A stretch of 58,792 nt of DNA from Aldersonia sp036524855 (GTDB lineage: Bacteria; Actinomycetota; Actinomycetes; Mycobacteriales; Mycobacteriaceae): assembly GCA_036524855.1 (NCBI GenBank), contig DATDBL010000259.1:1-58792 (forward strand), written 5' to 3'. The notes under the pieces were generated by a model. That model was not told the origin of the DNA. It did not search any database and saw nothing but the letters and a program-made list of their open reading frames with translations. Each line of letters opens with the position of its first letter. The stretch's first letter is position 1. Made by a program: the position numbers and the translations under genes. This document shows positions 34,846 to 44,800 of the stretch, piece by piece.

Positions 34846-36162
34846 TCACGCGGTTGTTCCGGGGTCGGCGGCCGCGGCCGCGGCACTTGCTGCGGCGGGC
34901 AGCGCGTCGGCGATCCGGCCGAACGCCTCGTCGTCGAGGACGGACGAGACGAACCACGCCTCGAACGCGCTCGGCGGGGCGTACACCCCGCGCTCGAGCA
35001 GGGCATGGAAGAACGCCGGGAACCGCCAGGTCTGGGCCGCCTTGGCGCCGGCGTAGTCGCGCACCGGGCGCTCGGCGAAAAACACGCTCACCATGTTGCC
35101 TGCGAACTGCACCTGGTGCTCGACGCCGGCCGCGTCGAGTGCGTCACCCAGCAGCGTTCCGAGGCGTTTCGCGTTCGCGTCGAGGCTCGCGTAGACGGCG
35201 GCGTCGGCGGCCCGCAGCGTCGCCAGGCCGGCCGCGACGGCGACCGGGTTCCCGGACAGCGTGCCGGCCTGATACACGGGGCCGGCGGGCGCGAGGTGCC
35301 CCATCACATCGGCGCGACCGCCGAATGCGGCCGCGGGCAGGCCGCCGCTCATCACCTTGCCAAAGGTGTATAGGTCGCCGGCGACGCCCTCGAGGCCGAA
35401 CCACCCCGACGGGCTGACCCGGAACCCGGTCATCACCTCGTCGACGATGAGCAGCGCGCCGTGCTCGGCGGTCAGCTTGCGCAGGCCCGAGTTGAAGCCG
35501 GGATCGGGCGCGACGGCACCCATGTTGCCGGCCGCGGCCTCGGTGATGACGGCGGCGATCGTGCTGGGATTGGCGGCGAACGCGGCGGCGACGGCGTCGA
35601 GGTCGTTGTAGGGCAGGACGATGGTGTCGCCGGCCTGGGCGCCGGTCACGCCGGGCGAGGTGGGCAGGCCGAGGGTGGCGACGCCGGAACCGGCGTCGGC
35701 GAGCAGGGCGTCGACGTGGCCGTGGTAGCAGCCCGCGAACTTGACGATCTTGGCGCGGCCGGTGAAGCCGCGGGCGAGGCGGACCGCGCTCATCGTCGCC
35801 TCGGTCCCCGAGTTCACGAGGCGGACCTGATCCACCGGCGCGACCCGTGCGACGATCTCCTCGGCGAGTTCGACCTCGCCGGCGGTCGGGGCGCCGAACG
35901 AGAGGCCGTCGCCGACGATACGGCGCACCGCCTCGACCACGTCGGGGTGGGCGTGGCCGAGGATCATCGGGCCCCAGGAGCAGACGAGGTCGATGTAGTC
36001 GTTGCCGTCGGCGTCGGTCAGGGTGTAGCCCTGCGCGCGGGAGATGAAGCGCGGCGTGCCCCCGACGGCGGCGAAGGCGCGCACCGGGGAGTTGACACCG
36101 CCGGGGATCACGGCGCTGGCTCGGTCGAACAGTGCGGCCGAGACCGCGGTGGAGACAGTCAC
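34846..36162 (-). CDS. hemL: Glutamate-1-semialdehyde 2,1-aminomutase HemL
   Basis: 438-residue fold-type I PLP enzyme that converts GSA to 5-aminolevulinate, directly following HemA in heme synthesis. Signatures: PGGVNSPVRAF, NSGTEATMSAVRLARG, LLIVDEVMTGFR, and TFGKVMSGGLPAAAFGG with the PLP lysine. GTG 36162 (VTVSTAVSAALFDRA) is preferred over the first in-frame start at 36201. It leads the leftward operon of phosphatase, thioredoxin, ccdA, resB and ccsB, joining heme supply to cytochrome c assembly. Confidence 0.95.
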   Translation of the reverse strand: MTVSTAVSAALFDRASAVIPGGVNSPVRAFAAVGGTPRFISRAQGYTLTDADGNDYIDLVCSWGPMILGHAHPDVVEAVRRIVGDGLSFGAPTAGEVELAEEIVARVAPVDQVRLVNSGTEATMSAVRLARGFTGRAKIVKFAGCYHGHVDALLADAGSGVATLGLPTSPGVTGAQAGDTIVLPYNDLDAVAAAFAANPSTIAAVITEAAAGNMGAVAPDPGFNSGLRKLTAEHGALLIVDEVMTGFRVSPSGWFGLEGVAGDLYTFGKVMSGGLPAAAFGGRADVMGHLAPAGPVYQAGTLSGNPVAVAAGLATLRAADAAVYASLDANAKRLGTLLGDALDAAGVEHQVQFAGNMVSVFFAERPVRDYAGAKAAQTWRFPAFFHALLERGVYAPPSAFEAWFVSSVLDDEAFGRIADALPAAASAAAAAADPGTTA

Positions 36163-36210
36163 GGCCTCCAGTGTCCCAGTCGTGACCGCCTCCACCGCCA
36201 CAGGGTGCGG

Positions 36211-37374
36211 CTACTCGCCCGGACCGAGCACCAGGACGGCGTTGTGACCGCCCATGCCGAGGGAGGACTTGACGGTGTACCCCGGTCGCGTCGCGGTCGG
36301 TCCGTCCAGCAGCTGCGGGTGCGCGACCGCGCCCGCGAAGTGCTGCGGCGCGGGGACGATGCCGCGCTCGGTTGCGAGTGCGGCGACACCGACTTCGACC
36401 GCTGCCGCGGCCGCCTGGCAGTGGCCCGTCAGCGGCTTCACCGAATAGATCTGCGTGGTGGACGGGAACAGGCGCTCGAGCACTGCCGATTCGGCGCCGT
36501 CGCACTGCTTGGTTCCCGGGCCGTGCGCATTCAGGTACGCAACCTCATCCGGTTCGACGCCCGCTCGGTGCAGCGCCGTCTCGAAGCAATCGACGACGGC
36601 ACACAGACTCGGATCGATCGACGTCACGTGATGGGCGTCGTGCGTCATCGCGCCGCCGAGGAGCGTGGCGTAACCGGATCCGCGGAGGCGGTTGGACAGC
36701 ACGTACCCGACTGCGGCCTCGCCGTAGACGAAGCCGCGGGTGCCGGTCTGGAACGGTCGGCAGGCCGACGCCGGTTCGACGTCGGTGATCGCCACCCGCA
36801 GCCTCTCGAACTGCCCGACGATGCCGGGTGTCGCGGACAGGTCGGTGGCTACCACCACGACGTCGTCCACCACGTCCGTGTCCAACCACGACTTCGCCGT
36901 GATGAATGCGGCGCTGCCGGAGGTGCACATCGCCGAGACGTTCATCGCCGGGCCCTGGAATCCGAACTCCGCCAGTAGCATGGTCACCGATGTTGATGGT
37001 ACGAGCCCGAGATACTCCCGGATCGTCGCCCAGTCTCCGGGCTTCGGATGCGAGGCTCGCACCTGCTCGGGATCACCGAGCACATACGCGTGCACCAACC
37101 CGACTCGGCGGCCCGGCGTCCAGCCACGCTCGCGCGCATTCTCGATCGCCTCGCGGGCCGCCCACCGCATCGCGCGCACGTAGCGCGTGCCACCGTCGTC
37201 GGCGCGTCCGCCTTCGGGAACCCGCACGACCCAACCCGGTTCGGAACAGCCCCGACCGTAGCCGTCTACCAGTTCGGCGGCCGACTTACCCGACATCACA
37301 CCCCGCCAGAGTGCCTCCCTGCCCCAGCCGTACCCCGTCACGGCGCCAATCCCCACCATCGTCGTCATGCCCAT
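36211..37374 (-). CDS. Beta-ketoacyl synthase family protein
   Basis: 387-residue thiolase-fold condensing enzyme. The KAS II type triad is complete: Cys in NVSAMCTSGSAAF, His in LNAHGPGTKQCD and His in VKPLTGHCQAAAAAVE; SSLGMGGHNAVLVL closes the fold. No acyl carrier protein, ketoreductase or other polyketide gene is nearby, so the substrate is unclear; a lipid or small polyketide role is possible. The ATG at 37374 (MGMTTMVGIG) is the natural start. Divergent from the PAS-GGDEF-EAL gene across about 155 bp. Confidence 0.88.
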   Translation of the reverse strand: MGMTTMVGIGAVTGYGWGREALWRGVMSGKSAAELVDGYGRGCSEPGWVVRVPEGGRADDGGTRYVRAMRWAAREAIENARERGWTPGRRVGLVHAYVLGDPEQVRASHPKPGDWATIREYLGLVPSTSVTMLLAEFGFQGPAMNVSAMCTSGSAAFITAKSWLDTDVVDDVVVVATDLSATPGIVGQFERLRVAITDVEPASACRPFQTGTRGFVYGEAAVGYVLSNRLRGSGYATLLGGAMTHDAHHVTSIDPSLCAVVDCFETALHRAGVEPDEVAYLNAHGPGTKQCDGAESAVLERLFPSTTQIYSVKPLTGHCQAAAAAVEVGVAALATERGIVPAPQHFAGAVAHPQLLDGPTATRPGYTVKSSLGMGGHNAVLVLGPGE

Positions 37375-37529
37375 CGTTGGATTCCTTTCGTTGATGTGCG
37401 GCGGACCTTGTGAAACACCGCAAATTCAACTAGCGGAGCAAACTTGGGGCAAACTGGACGGGACCTGAATACAATCGATGCAGTCCGAAACGGACTTTCG
37501 GCACCAGCGACGGACGTCAGGGGGCAGCG

Positions 37530-39962
37530 ATGGTCGACATCGCTCCAGAATCACCTGTCGCCGAAGACGATCCGACCGGTGAGCGCGCCCTCGCTGAGCT
37601 GGCCGAACGCTACCGACTACTGGTCGATCTGAGTCCCGACGCGATCGGCGTGCACGAGGGCGGAATCATCGTGTACGCAAACCCCGCGGCCGTCCGGTAC
37701 GCCCGCGCGGAATCGGCGGCCGAGCTTGTCGGTCGGCCAATAACCGACGTCGTGCATCCGTCGTCGATCCCGGACATGCTCACGCGCTTGATGGGTCTGA
37801 CCGAAGAGGGAATGGTCACCGAACCCGCCGAGGCGCTGATGCAGCCGGTTCGCGGTGAGGTGATCGAAACCGAAATCGTGTCGGTGCGCACGGTGTGGGC
37901 GGGCCGTCCGGCATTCCAGGTGATCATGCGCGACATCTCGATCCGCCGCGCCGCCGAGTCGGCACTGCGCTACCGCGCCGCGCTGGTTGAACACGTCACC
38001 GACGCGATCATCGCGACGACCGCCGACGGCATCGTGCAGGCGTGGAATCCGGCGGCGGAGCAGATCTACGGTCGCGGCGCGGATGAGGCGGTCGGGATGC
38101 CGTTGGCGGCCGCGGTTGGCGCCACCCTCGATCCCGATGTGATCGTCGCCGACGGCGGCACCGTCGAGACCACCCACCGTCGAATCGACGGCGCCGAGAT
38201 CGCGGTGCGCGCGTCGGCCGCGGTGATGGCCGGGGGTGGCCACGTGCTGGTCTGCCACGACGAGACCGCGCGCCGCCGGGCGCAGGAGCGCTTCCGAACC
38301 GTCGTCGCGACGTTGCGCGAGGCCGTCGTCGTCGTCGATGCGGACGGTCGGATCGAGACCGCGAATCCGGCCGCACAGCGGATGTTCGGGCGCACCGCTA
38401 CCGCGCACGGAGCCGACCTCGAGCACCTCGGCCTGCTCGACCGGCAGGGCCGCCCGATCGAGTCGGCGGACAATCCGCTGTGCACGGCACTCGAAACGGG
38501 CCGGGTTCCGAAGTCACGGTTGTTGCGGCACCGCAATTCGGACGGCGGCGACCGCTGGCTCACAGTGAGCTGTGGGCGCCTGGAACCTGACCGAACAGGG
38601 TCGGCGATCGTCGCGTCGTTCGCGGACATCACCGAGCAACGCGCGGCCTCCGAGCGGTTGCGCTACGCCGCCACCCACGACGCGCTCACCGGTCTCGCCA
38701 ACCGTGCCGCCGTCGTCACCCGCCTCGACCACGTGCTGCGCGAACCCGACCCCGCGCGGACCACGATCGTCAGCTACGTCGATCTCAACGACTTCAAGAC
38801 ACTCAACGACTCACTCGGGCACAGCGTCGGCGACGAGGTGCTGCGCGTCGCCGCGCAGCGGCTGCGGCGGACGGCCGGATCCGGGGACGTCGTGGGCAGG
38901 ATCGGTGGCGACGAATTCGTCGTCGTCACGTCGGCACCCTGCGAGGACGACGCGGCCTCGCAGGCGGCGCGGCTGCGACAGGTCCTCGCCGTGCCGATCG
39001 ACGTCTATGGGAAGGTACTGCGAATCGACGCCAGTGTCGGCGTGGTCACCGTCGCGGCGGCGGGTGATCCACGGACCAGTACGGAGTTGCTGCGCGACGC
39101 CGACATCGCGATGTACCACGCCAAGGCGACCGGCCGCGCCGGCTACGCGGTGTTCAACGTCGAGTTGCGCGAGCGGATGCAACGTCGCCAGCAGCTCGAG
39201 CAGGGGCTGCGTGGGCCCGAGGCGGCCGCACAGTTGTCGACGGTGTATCAGCCGATCGTCGAACTGACGACGGGCCGTACGCACGCCGTCGAGGCCCTCC
39301 TACGGTGGACGCACCCCACGCTCGGGTCCGTCTCGCCCGCCGAGTTCATCCCGCTCGCCGAGGAAAGCGACCTCATCGACGTGCTCGGCCGGTTCGTGCT
39401 TACGCGCGCCGCCGACGACATCGCCGACCTACGCCGCGACCACCCCGATCTGCACGTGTCGGTCAACCTGTCGGTCCGGCAGACCACCGACCCCGACCTC
39501 GTCCCCCTCATCACGGGGGTGCTCGAGGCGTCGGGACTCCCGGCGAACGCCCTGTACGTCGAGATCACCGAGAGTGCCGTGATGAGCGACCCCGCCGCGG
39601 CGGCCGCGGCGCTGGCGTCGCTGCGCCGCCTCGGCGTCCGCGTCGCCCTCGACGACTTCGGCACCGGCTACTCCTCCCTCGTCCAATTGAACCGGCTGCC
39701 GCTGGACGTGATCAAGATCGGCAAACCCTTCGTCGACGATCTCGGCACGTCGCCGCAGGCTGACGCGATCGTGATCGCCATGATCGGCGTCGCGCACTCG
39801 ACCGGCCGACTCGTCGTCGCCGAGGGCGTGGAGACCCCCGGTCAACTCGCGATGCTGCGCGACTACGGCTGCGACGCCGCCCAGGGCTTCCTGCTCGGGT
39901 GCCCCATGCCGCTGAGTGCGCTTCGCGCCGGCGAGTGGTTGAAGGGTCCGGAGCGCAACTGA
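37530..39962 (+). CDS. PAS-GGDEF-EAL cyclic-di-GMP signalling protein
   Basis: 810 residues, no membrane segment. Three PAS domains (starting near residues 28, 150 and 255; for example LVDLSPDAIGVHEGG, LVEHVTDAIIATTADG, FRTVVATLREAVVVVDADG) precede a GGDEF domain with intact GRIGGDEFVVV (about 455-465) and an EAL domain with HAVEALLRW (about 585), EITESAVM and LDDFGTGYSSL. Both catalytic signatures look intact, so it could make and degrade cyclic di-GMP under control of sensed ligands. ATG 37530 follows GGGGGCAG. Confidence 0.92.
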   Translation: MVDIAPESPVAEDDPTGERALAELAERYRLLVDLSPDAIGVHEGGIIVYANPAAVRYARAESAAELVGRPITDVVHPSSIPDMLTRLMGLTEEGMVTEPAEALMQPVRGEVIETEIVSVRTVWAGRPAFQVIMRDISIRRAAESALRYRAALVEHVTDAIIATTADGIVQAWNPAAEQIYGRGADEAVGMPLAAAVGATLDPDVIVADGGTVETTHRRIDGAEIAVRASAAVMAGGGHVLVCHDETARRRAQERFRTVVATLREAVVVVDADGRIETANPAAQRMFGRTATAHGADLEHLGLLDRQGRPIESADNPLCTALETGRVPKSRLLRHRNSDGGDRWLTVSCGRLEPDRTGSAIVASFADITEQRAASERLRYAATHDALTGLANRAAVVTRLDHVLREPDPARTTIVSYVDLNDFKTLNDSLGHSVGDEVLRVAAQRLRRTAGSGDVVGRIGGDEFVVVTSAPCEDDAASQAARLRQVLAVPIDVYGKVLRIDASVGVVTVAAAGDPRTSTELLRDADIAMYHAKATGRAGYAVFNVELRERMQRRQQLEQGLRGPEAAAQLSTVYQPIVELTTGRTHAVEALLRWTHPTLGSVSPAEFIPLAEESDLIDVLGRFVLTRAADDIADLRRDHPDLHVSVNLSVRQTTDPDLVPLITGVLEASGLPANALYVEITESAVMSDPAAAAAALASLRRLGVRVALDDFGTGYSSLVQLNRLPLDVIKIGKPFVDDLGTSPQADAIVIAMIGVAHSTGRLVVAEGVETPGQLAMLRDYGCDAAQGFLLGCPMPLSALRAGEWLKGPERN

Positions 39963-40023
39963 GGGCGCCACTCAGGTCGATCAACCACGCACGGGTGCAG
40001 GATCCCGGCGCTACCGTCGGTGG

Positions 40024-41936
40024 ATGGCCATGGCTACCGAGCAGACGACCGCCGACCATTTGCGCACCGCACTCGACGGCGCCTGGCACGACACGCGGGC
40101 GAAGATGCGCGTCGAGATCGACCGCCCCGAGTTCCGGCCGGAGTACGTGCCCGACCTCGCGCAGGCGCGCGCAAAGGCGCTCGACCAGATGCGGTTGCTG
40201 GCCCAATGCGGTTTGCCCGCCGAGGGATTTCGCGTCGGGCATGGCGGCAGCGGGAACGTCGGGGCGGCGGTGACGGGCATCGAGATGCTCGCGATGGCGG
40301 ACCTGTCGCTGATGGTGAAGGCCGGCGTGCAGTGGGGCCTGTTCGGCGGCGCGATCGAGAACCTGGGCACCGGGCGCCATCACGTCCGCTACGTCAAACC
40401 GCTGATCGACCTCGACCTGCTCGGCTGCTTCGCGATGACCGAGACCGGGCACGGCAGCGACGTGCAGTCGCTGGAAACCACCGCGACCTACGACGCCGAC
40501 ACCGACGAGTTCGTCGTGCACTCCCCCACCCCGTCAGCACGCAAGGACTACATCGGCGGCGCCGCCCAGCACGCGCACTTCGCGGCGGTGTTCGCGCAAC
40601 TGATCGTCGGCGGCGAAACCATGGCGTGCACTGCCTTCTCGTACCGATCCGGGACGACGACGGCAACGACCTGCCCGGCGTGACGACGTCGGACTGCGGG
40701 TACAAGGGCGGACTGACCGGAGTCGACAACGGGCGCATCGTCTTCGACCAGGTGCGGGTGCCGCGGGAGAACCTGCTCAACGCGTACGGCGACGTCTCCG
40801 ACACCGGCGAGTACACCTCCCCCATCGACAACACGAGCCGCCGATTCTTCACGATGCTCGGCACATTGGTGCGCGGACGGGTGACGGTCGGCGGCTCGGC
40901 GGCCGCGGCCGCGCGCGTCGCGATCGCGATCACATGCCGGTACGCGTTGCAGCGCAGACAGTTCACCTCACCCGATGCCGACGACGAGGTTCTGATCATG
41001 GACTATCTGGTGCATCAGCGGCGGCTGCTGCCGCTCGTCGCCAAGGCGTAGCACTGGGTTTCGCGCAGAACGAATTGGTGTCGACGATGCACCGGCTGCA
41101 GAGCATCACGGATGCCCATCCGCAGGAACAGCGCGAACTCGAAAGCCGCGCGGCCGGATTGAAGGTCGCGAACACAGCGTTCGCGACCCCCGCGATCCAG
41201 GAGTGCCGCGAGGCCTGCGGCGGCGCGGGATACATGATGGAGAACCGACTGGTCGCGCTGAAGGCCGACACCGACGTGTTCACGACCTTCGAGGGCGACA
41301 ACCATGTGCTCACCCAGCTGGTCGCCAAGGAACTGCTCACCGGATATGCGGAGGAGGTCCGGGGCATGAGCCCGTGGGAGTGGGCCCGCTTCGCCGCGCT
41401 CACGGTCGGTGACGTCGTGAAGAAACGGACCGCGGCGCAGCAGATCATCCAGACGCTGCTCGACACCCGCAAGGACAACGAGGAGGACGGCAGCCTCTTC
41501 GATCGCGGCACCCAACTCGGGATGTTCGAGGACCGGGAGGAGTACCTGCTCGCCACCGCCGCCCGACGGCTGCGCGGCGCATTGGAGCGAGAAGACGACC
41601 CGTTCGACGCGTTCAACTTCGTCCAGGACCACGTGCTCACCGCGGGCCGCGCACACATCGACCGGATCGTGGTCGAGGCGTTCGTCGCGGGGATCGCCAC
41701 CTGCGCCGACGACGACGCCAAGGCGCTGCTGGCCGACCTGTGCGACCTCTACGCCCTGACGATCATCGACGAGCAAGGCGTGGTTCATCGAGCACCGCCG
41801 GCTCTCGGTGGAGCGCGCGAAGTCCGTGACCCGCGGCGTCAACGAGCGCTGCCGGTCGCTGCGCCCCGACGTCGCGACGCTGGTCGACGGGCTTGGTGTG
41901 CCGAACTCGTTCGCGGTCGCGGCGATGCTGGAGTGA
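40024..41936 (+). pseudogene. Acyl-CoA oxidase/dehydrogenase with three frameshifts
   Basis: An FAD-dependent acyl-CoA oxidase of about 637 codons is readable only by changing frame three times. Part 1 to about 40625 has CFAMTETGHGSDVQSLE. Part 2 has VHCLLVPIRDDDGNDLPGVTTSDCGYKGG and runs to 41045. A single missing base there breaks a codon (AKA-Y-ALGFAQNELV). Part 3 has ECREACGGAGYMMENRL with the catalytic-loop region. A last shift near 41775 restores AWFIEHRRLSVERAKSVTRGV and the end MLE at 41936. Each lesion is a one- or two-base indel. Peroxisomal-type fatty-acid oxidation is the likely ancestral role. Confidence 0.8.
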
Positions 41937-42070
41937 GGGCTGGGCAACGCTCCGCCGCCTTCCCGCGCACCTTCCCCAACGCCGACAATCTGCATGAATC
42001 GCGCCACCTGCCGATCTTCACCGACGACTGGTCGGATACAGTCGAAGTCCGACAGCTACAGGAGTACTTG

Positions 42071-42229
42071 ATGTCCGAGACCGCCCGAAAGCCGAAAGCC
42101 GCTACGCCGTTGCGCCAGTCGAAGGTGACCGCGGTGAGTTCGGGTGCCCGAGGCCGAGTGAACGGGCGTAGTGTGCGCTCGGTTCCTGCCCGGATCTCTG
42201 GGTTTACTGTGACGAAGAAGCCGCAATAA
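42071..42229 (+). CDS. Small basic ORF
   Basis: 52 codons starting at an ATG with AGGAG 7 bases upstream. The product is basic and rich in Arg, Lys and Ser (ARKPKAATPLRQSK, RGRVNGRSVRS) and ends ISGFTVTKKPQ. It lies between the broken oxidase and the convergent SIR2 gene, 6 bp from the latter's stop. I know no family; the good ribosome-binding site is the main support. Confidence 0.4.
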   Translation: MSETARKPKAATPLRQSKVTAVSSGARGRVNGRSVRSVPARISGFTVTKKPQ

Positions 42230-42235
42230 TCTGCG

Positions 42236-43894
42236 TCAACTTAGTACCACACCGGCAACTTTGTTCAGCGCGTCGACAATCTTCTGAAACTCGTGTCTGC
42301 CAAGTTGGCTTACGACCGACAGAGCGTCGCCTTCCGCGCTCTCGGCGTCCACACAAGCTGTGCTATCGAGCGTTATCGCGCCGATCACCAGCGTGTCGAG
42401 TGGGTCGGCGCCAACGCGCAGCGTGCACCTTGACTCATTGACGATAAGCGGAACAGCAACAACCCCCCTCCACATCTGGCCGTTTCTCCCGGGGTCCAAG
42501 TTTTCGGCCTTGACCACACCCTCGAAGATCGCGTGAACCGCTGCGTAATCCGAATCTCCGACGATCGGAACTTCTCGCCGACTCGACCACGATTCGAGGT
42601 GCGTATATACCGACGTCCCTACCAAGTTCAGTGCGTACTTCTTTTCGCCGCCGCGATCGAGGCTCCGCAGCCACAGAAAGACGCCGAAGTTCTCAGTCGC
42701 AGCGACAGACGAACGGTACTTCCTGCGAAACCTGGCCAATAGCGGAGTCGGACCATGTGATGACCGCAATGCATCCCGCAGTTTACGGCTGAGTGCAAGC
42801 GCCGCCGATTCGTCGAGTTCACCCGTCCTTGGGTTACCGCCGATCGAGGAATACGCCCGAGCGAGTTCTTGCTTGAAACGCGTGCCGTAGTGGAGCGATT
42901 GGGACCTCGGTGCATTCCTTCGGTACAGCGACGGCTCACCCACAGCAAGCGCCAATTCCGAAATTAGTTGATTCAACTGGGAGTACGACTTGGCAAATAT
43001 TGGACGCAACGCGAGCTTCTCTTTCAGGAACTCCGCCTCCGAAAGAGCCAGGAGCGCATGCTGCTCCGGACCGAACCTGCCACCGTGTAGGCGAGGAACA
43101 AACAATCCATAACGCTGCGCCGAGCCTGGATCGGTCTTCTCATAGAGCGGTCCGACGAGATTCGGGTCTGTTAGGCTCAAACCTGCAAATATGCTGACGC
43201 CGGTCGAAATTGCGTCAGCTACGGCACTGCGGACTTCGGCGCCGTGCTCCAGGAAATCGCTATCTTTGAGAACGAGCGGGGTCAGGGGCGGCTTACCGCT
43301 TTGGCGGACCACACCGTGAAGGTGCAATATGCCCAGTTTGGAGTCGTCCTTCTCGGAATGCTGCCAATCGCGGTAACTGTCCAACGAGTAGGATCCGAGC
43401 GCAGACTTGGGCAAGTAGTTCGCAATGGCGCCCTCGAGTACCAGGTCGAAGTTTGTTGTTAGCACCGAAACGTTTGGAAAGTAGAGCGCAACCAATCGGC
43501 CGATCGAAAGGGCAAGGATACCCGGTGTGGGAACCTTGGTTCGATAAAGCGCGTCACGGATGATCTGCGCCGCATCAATATCGGGGTTCGCCGCGCATGC
43601 GATATTGATGATTGTCTCTGCCCGTCGTTCCAAACTGTCTGACGACTGACTACATACCATCTCGCGCAACGTCTCGTCTCCGATCTGTTGCGCCATGTTC
43701 CAAACAAGCTCACGCCAAGACGGCAGACTCGCGTTCATCGATATCCCTGCGCCAACGAGGATCGTGAGGTGATCGCGCTTTCGCTTCACCGCCGAGAACA
43801 ACTCGCTCAAGTACGGTTGGTCACCGAACGAAAGTGCGTGTCCGCCAGCGAGCGACTTTGGCGATATCATCTGCGCACCGCGAATTGGCCTCAT
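42236..43894 (-). CDS. SIR2-like NAD-hydrolase domain protein
   Basis: 552 residues. The N-terminal domain has the SIR2 Rossmann signatures ILVGAGISMNASLPSWRELV (46-65), LTTNFDLVLEGAI (145-157) and ILHLHGVV (189-196), as in the SIR2-like domains of defence proteins that deplete NAD+. About 330 further residues form an unrecognised C-terminal region, with a beta-rich part (KYALNLVGTSVYTHLESW, GVVAVPLIV, LVIGAITLDST) suggestive of a GAF-like sensor. ATG 43894 has GAGCGGGGG upstream. Base composition is visibly AT-richer than the neighbours, a sign of transfer. It is a single-gene insert between dispensable genes. Confidence 0.8.
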   Translation of the reverse strand: MRPIRGAQMISPKSLAGGHALSFGDQPYLSELFSAVKRKRDHLTILVGAGISMNASLPSWRELVWNMAQQIGDETLREMVCSQSSDSLERRAETIINIACAANPDIDAAQIIRDALYRTKVPTPGILALSIGRLVALYFPNVSVLTTNFDLVLEGAIANYLPKSALGSYSLDSYRDWQHSEKDDSKLGILHLHGVVRQSGKPPLTPLVLKDSDFLEHGAEVRSAVADAISTGVSIFAGLSLTDPNLVGPLYEKTDPGSAQRYGLFVPRLHGGRFGPEQHALLALSEAEFLKEKLALRPIFAKSYSQLNQLISELALAVGEPSLYRRNAPRSQSLHYGTRFKQELARAYSSIGGNPRTGELDESAALALSRKLRDALRSSHGPTPLLARFRRKYRSSVAATENFGVFLWLRSLDRGGEKKYALNLVGTSVYTHLESWSSRREVPIVGDSDYAAVHAIFEGVVKAENLDPGRNGQMWRGVVAVPLIVNESRCTLRVGADPLDTLVIGAITLDSTACVDAESAEGDALSVVSQLGRHEFQKIVDALNKVAGVVLS

Positions 43895-43993
43895 CGTCCC
43901 CCGCTCCAACAAACGACCTCAGATACCACGCGGAGTACCACATCCGCGACAGCCTCACAGTAGCCGCTGTTGGTGGACCTATGAATTCGAGGC

Positions 43994-44800
43994 CTACCCC
44001 ACCAGCGCCAGCACCCGACACGGCCCGCCGGTCCCGCCGGCATGTTTGGGCGCCCCCACCACAACGGTCGCGCCCAACGGCGGGACACCGTCGAGGCCCG
44101 CGAGCGCCTCGACGCCGTAGCGACCCGCGCCGAGGATCGCGAGGTGGGCGGGGTGGGAGCGGTCGGCGGCGCGGTCGAGGCTGAGCGTGTCCGTGCCGAC
44201 GCCGGCGATGTCGCGTTCACGCACGAGGAATTCCGCGGCCTCGCCGGAGAATCCGGGCGAGTGCGGCTGGCCACCAGAGTCGGCGTTGACGAACGCGCCG
44301 GGCTGTGCGAGCCGACGTTCCCAGCCGGTGTGTAGTGCGACAAATGCGCGCGAAGGGATGGGGCCGTGTGACCGCTCCCAGTCGAGCACGTCGGCGACCG
44401 ACACTGTTGTCTCCGGGTCGGCGTCGATGCTCAGCACGGCCAGCGGTGCGACGAGATCGGCGGGATCGAGCGCCTCGACGGTCGGGGTCCCACGGTCGAT
44501 GTGCGCCGGCGCGTCGAGATGGGTCCCGACGTGCTCGCACAGGTGCAGGTTGTTCACGTTGAATCCACCGAGCGGCCCGAAGCCGACCTGGTACAGCGCG
44601 AAGGGAACGTTGCCGGGCCACACCGGGAAGTCGGGCGTGAGCGTGTGTGTCAAGTCGACGACGCGACCGGCCGGAACCTGTGCGCTTGCGCGCGGCGCGG
44701 CCGCGACCGTAACCGTCGCGGCGATCGCCGCTGCCCCGAACATCCGCCGGGACAACCCGACCCGTTCGTGCACTGCCGCCACCACCTCCGGTGCACACAC
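43994..44800 (-). CDS. Exported cyclase-family (kynurenine formamidase-like) protein
   Basis: 268 residues. The start VCAPEVVAAVHERVGLSRRMFGAAA has the twin-arginine SRRMF motif, so it is a Tat substrate. The mature part has the cyclase (PF04199) metal sites: DLTHTLTPDFPVWPGN, HLCEHVGTHLDAPAHIDRG (HxGTHxDxPxH) and FVALHTGW. Members hydrolyse cyclic amides or formylkynurenine. GTG 44800 is chosen. The frame is continuous with the end of the upstream dehydrogenase remnant, with no stop between them. Confidence 0.82.
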   Translation of the reverse strand: MCAPEVVAAVHERVGLSRRMFGAAAIAATVTVAAAPRASAQVPAGRVVDLTHTLTPDFPVWPGNVPFALYQVGFGPLGGFNVNNLHLCEHVGTHLDAPAHIDRGTPTVEALDPADLVAPLAVLSIDADPETTVSVADVLDWERSHGPIPSRAFVALHTGWERRLAQPGAFVNADSGGQPHSPGFSGEAAEFLVRERDIAGVGTDTLSLDRAADRSHPAHLAILGAGRYGVEALAGLDGVPPLGATVVVGAPKHAGGTGGPCRVLALVG

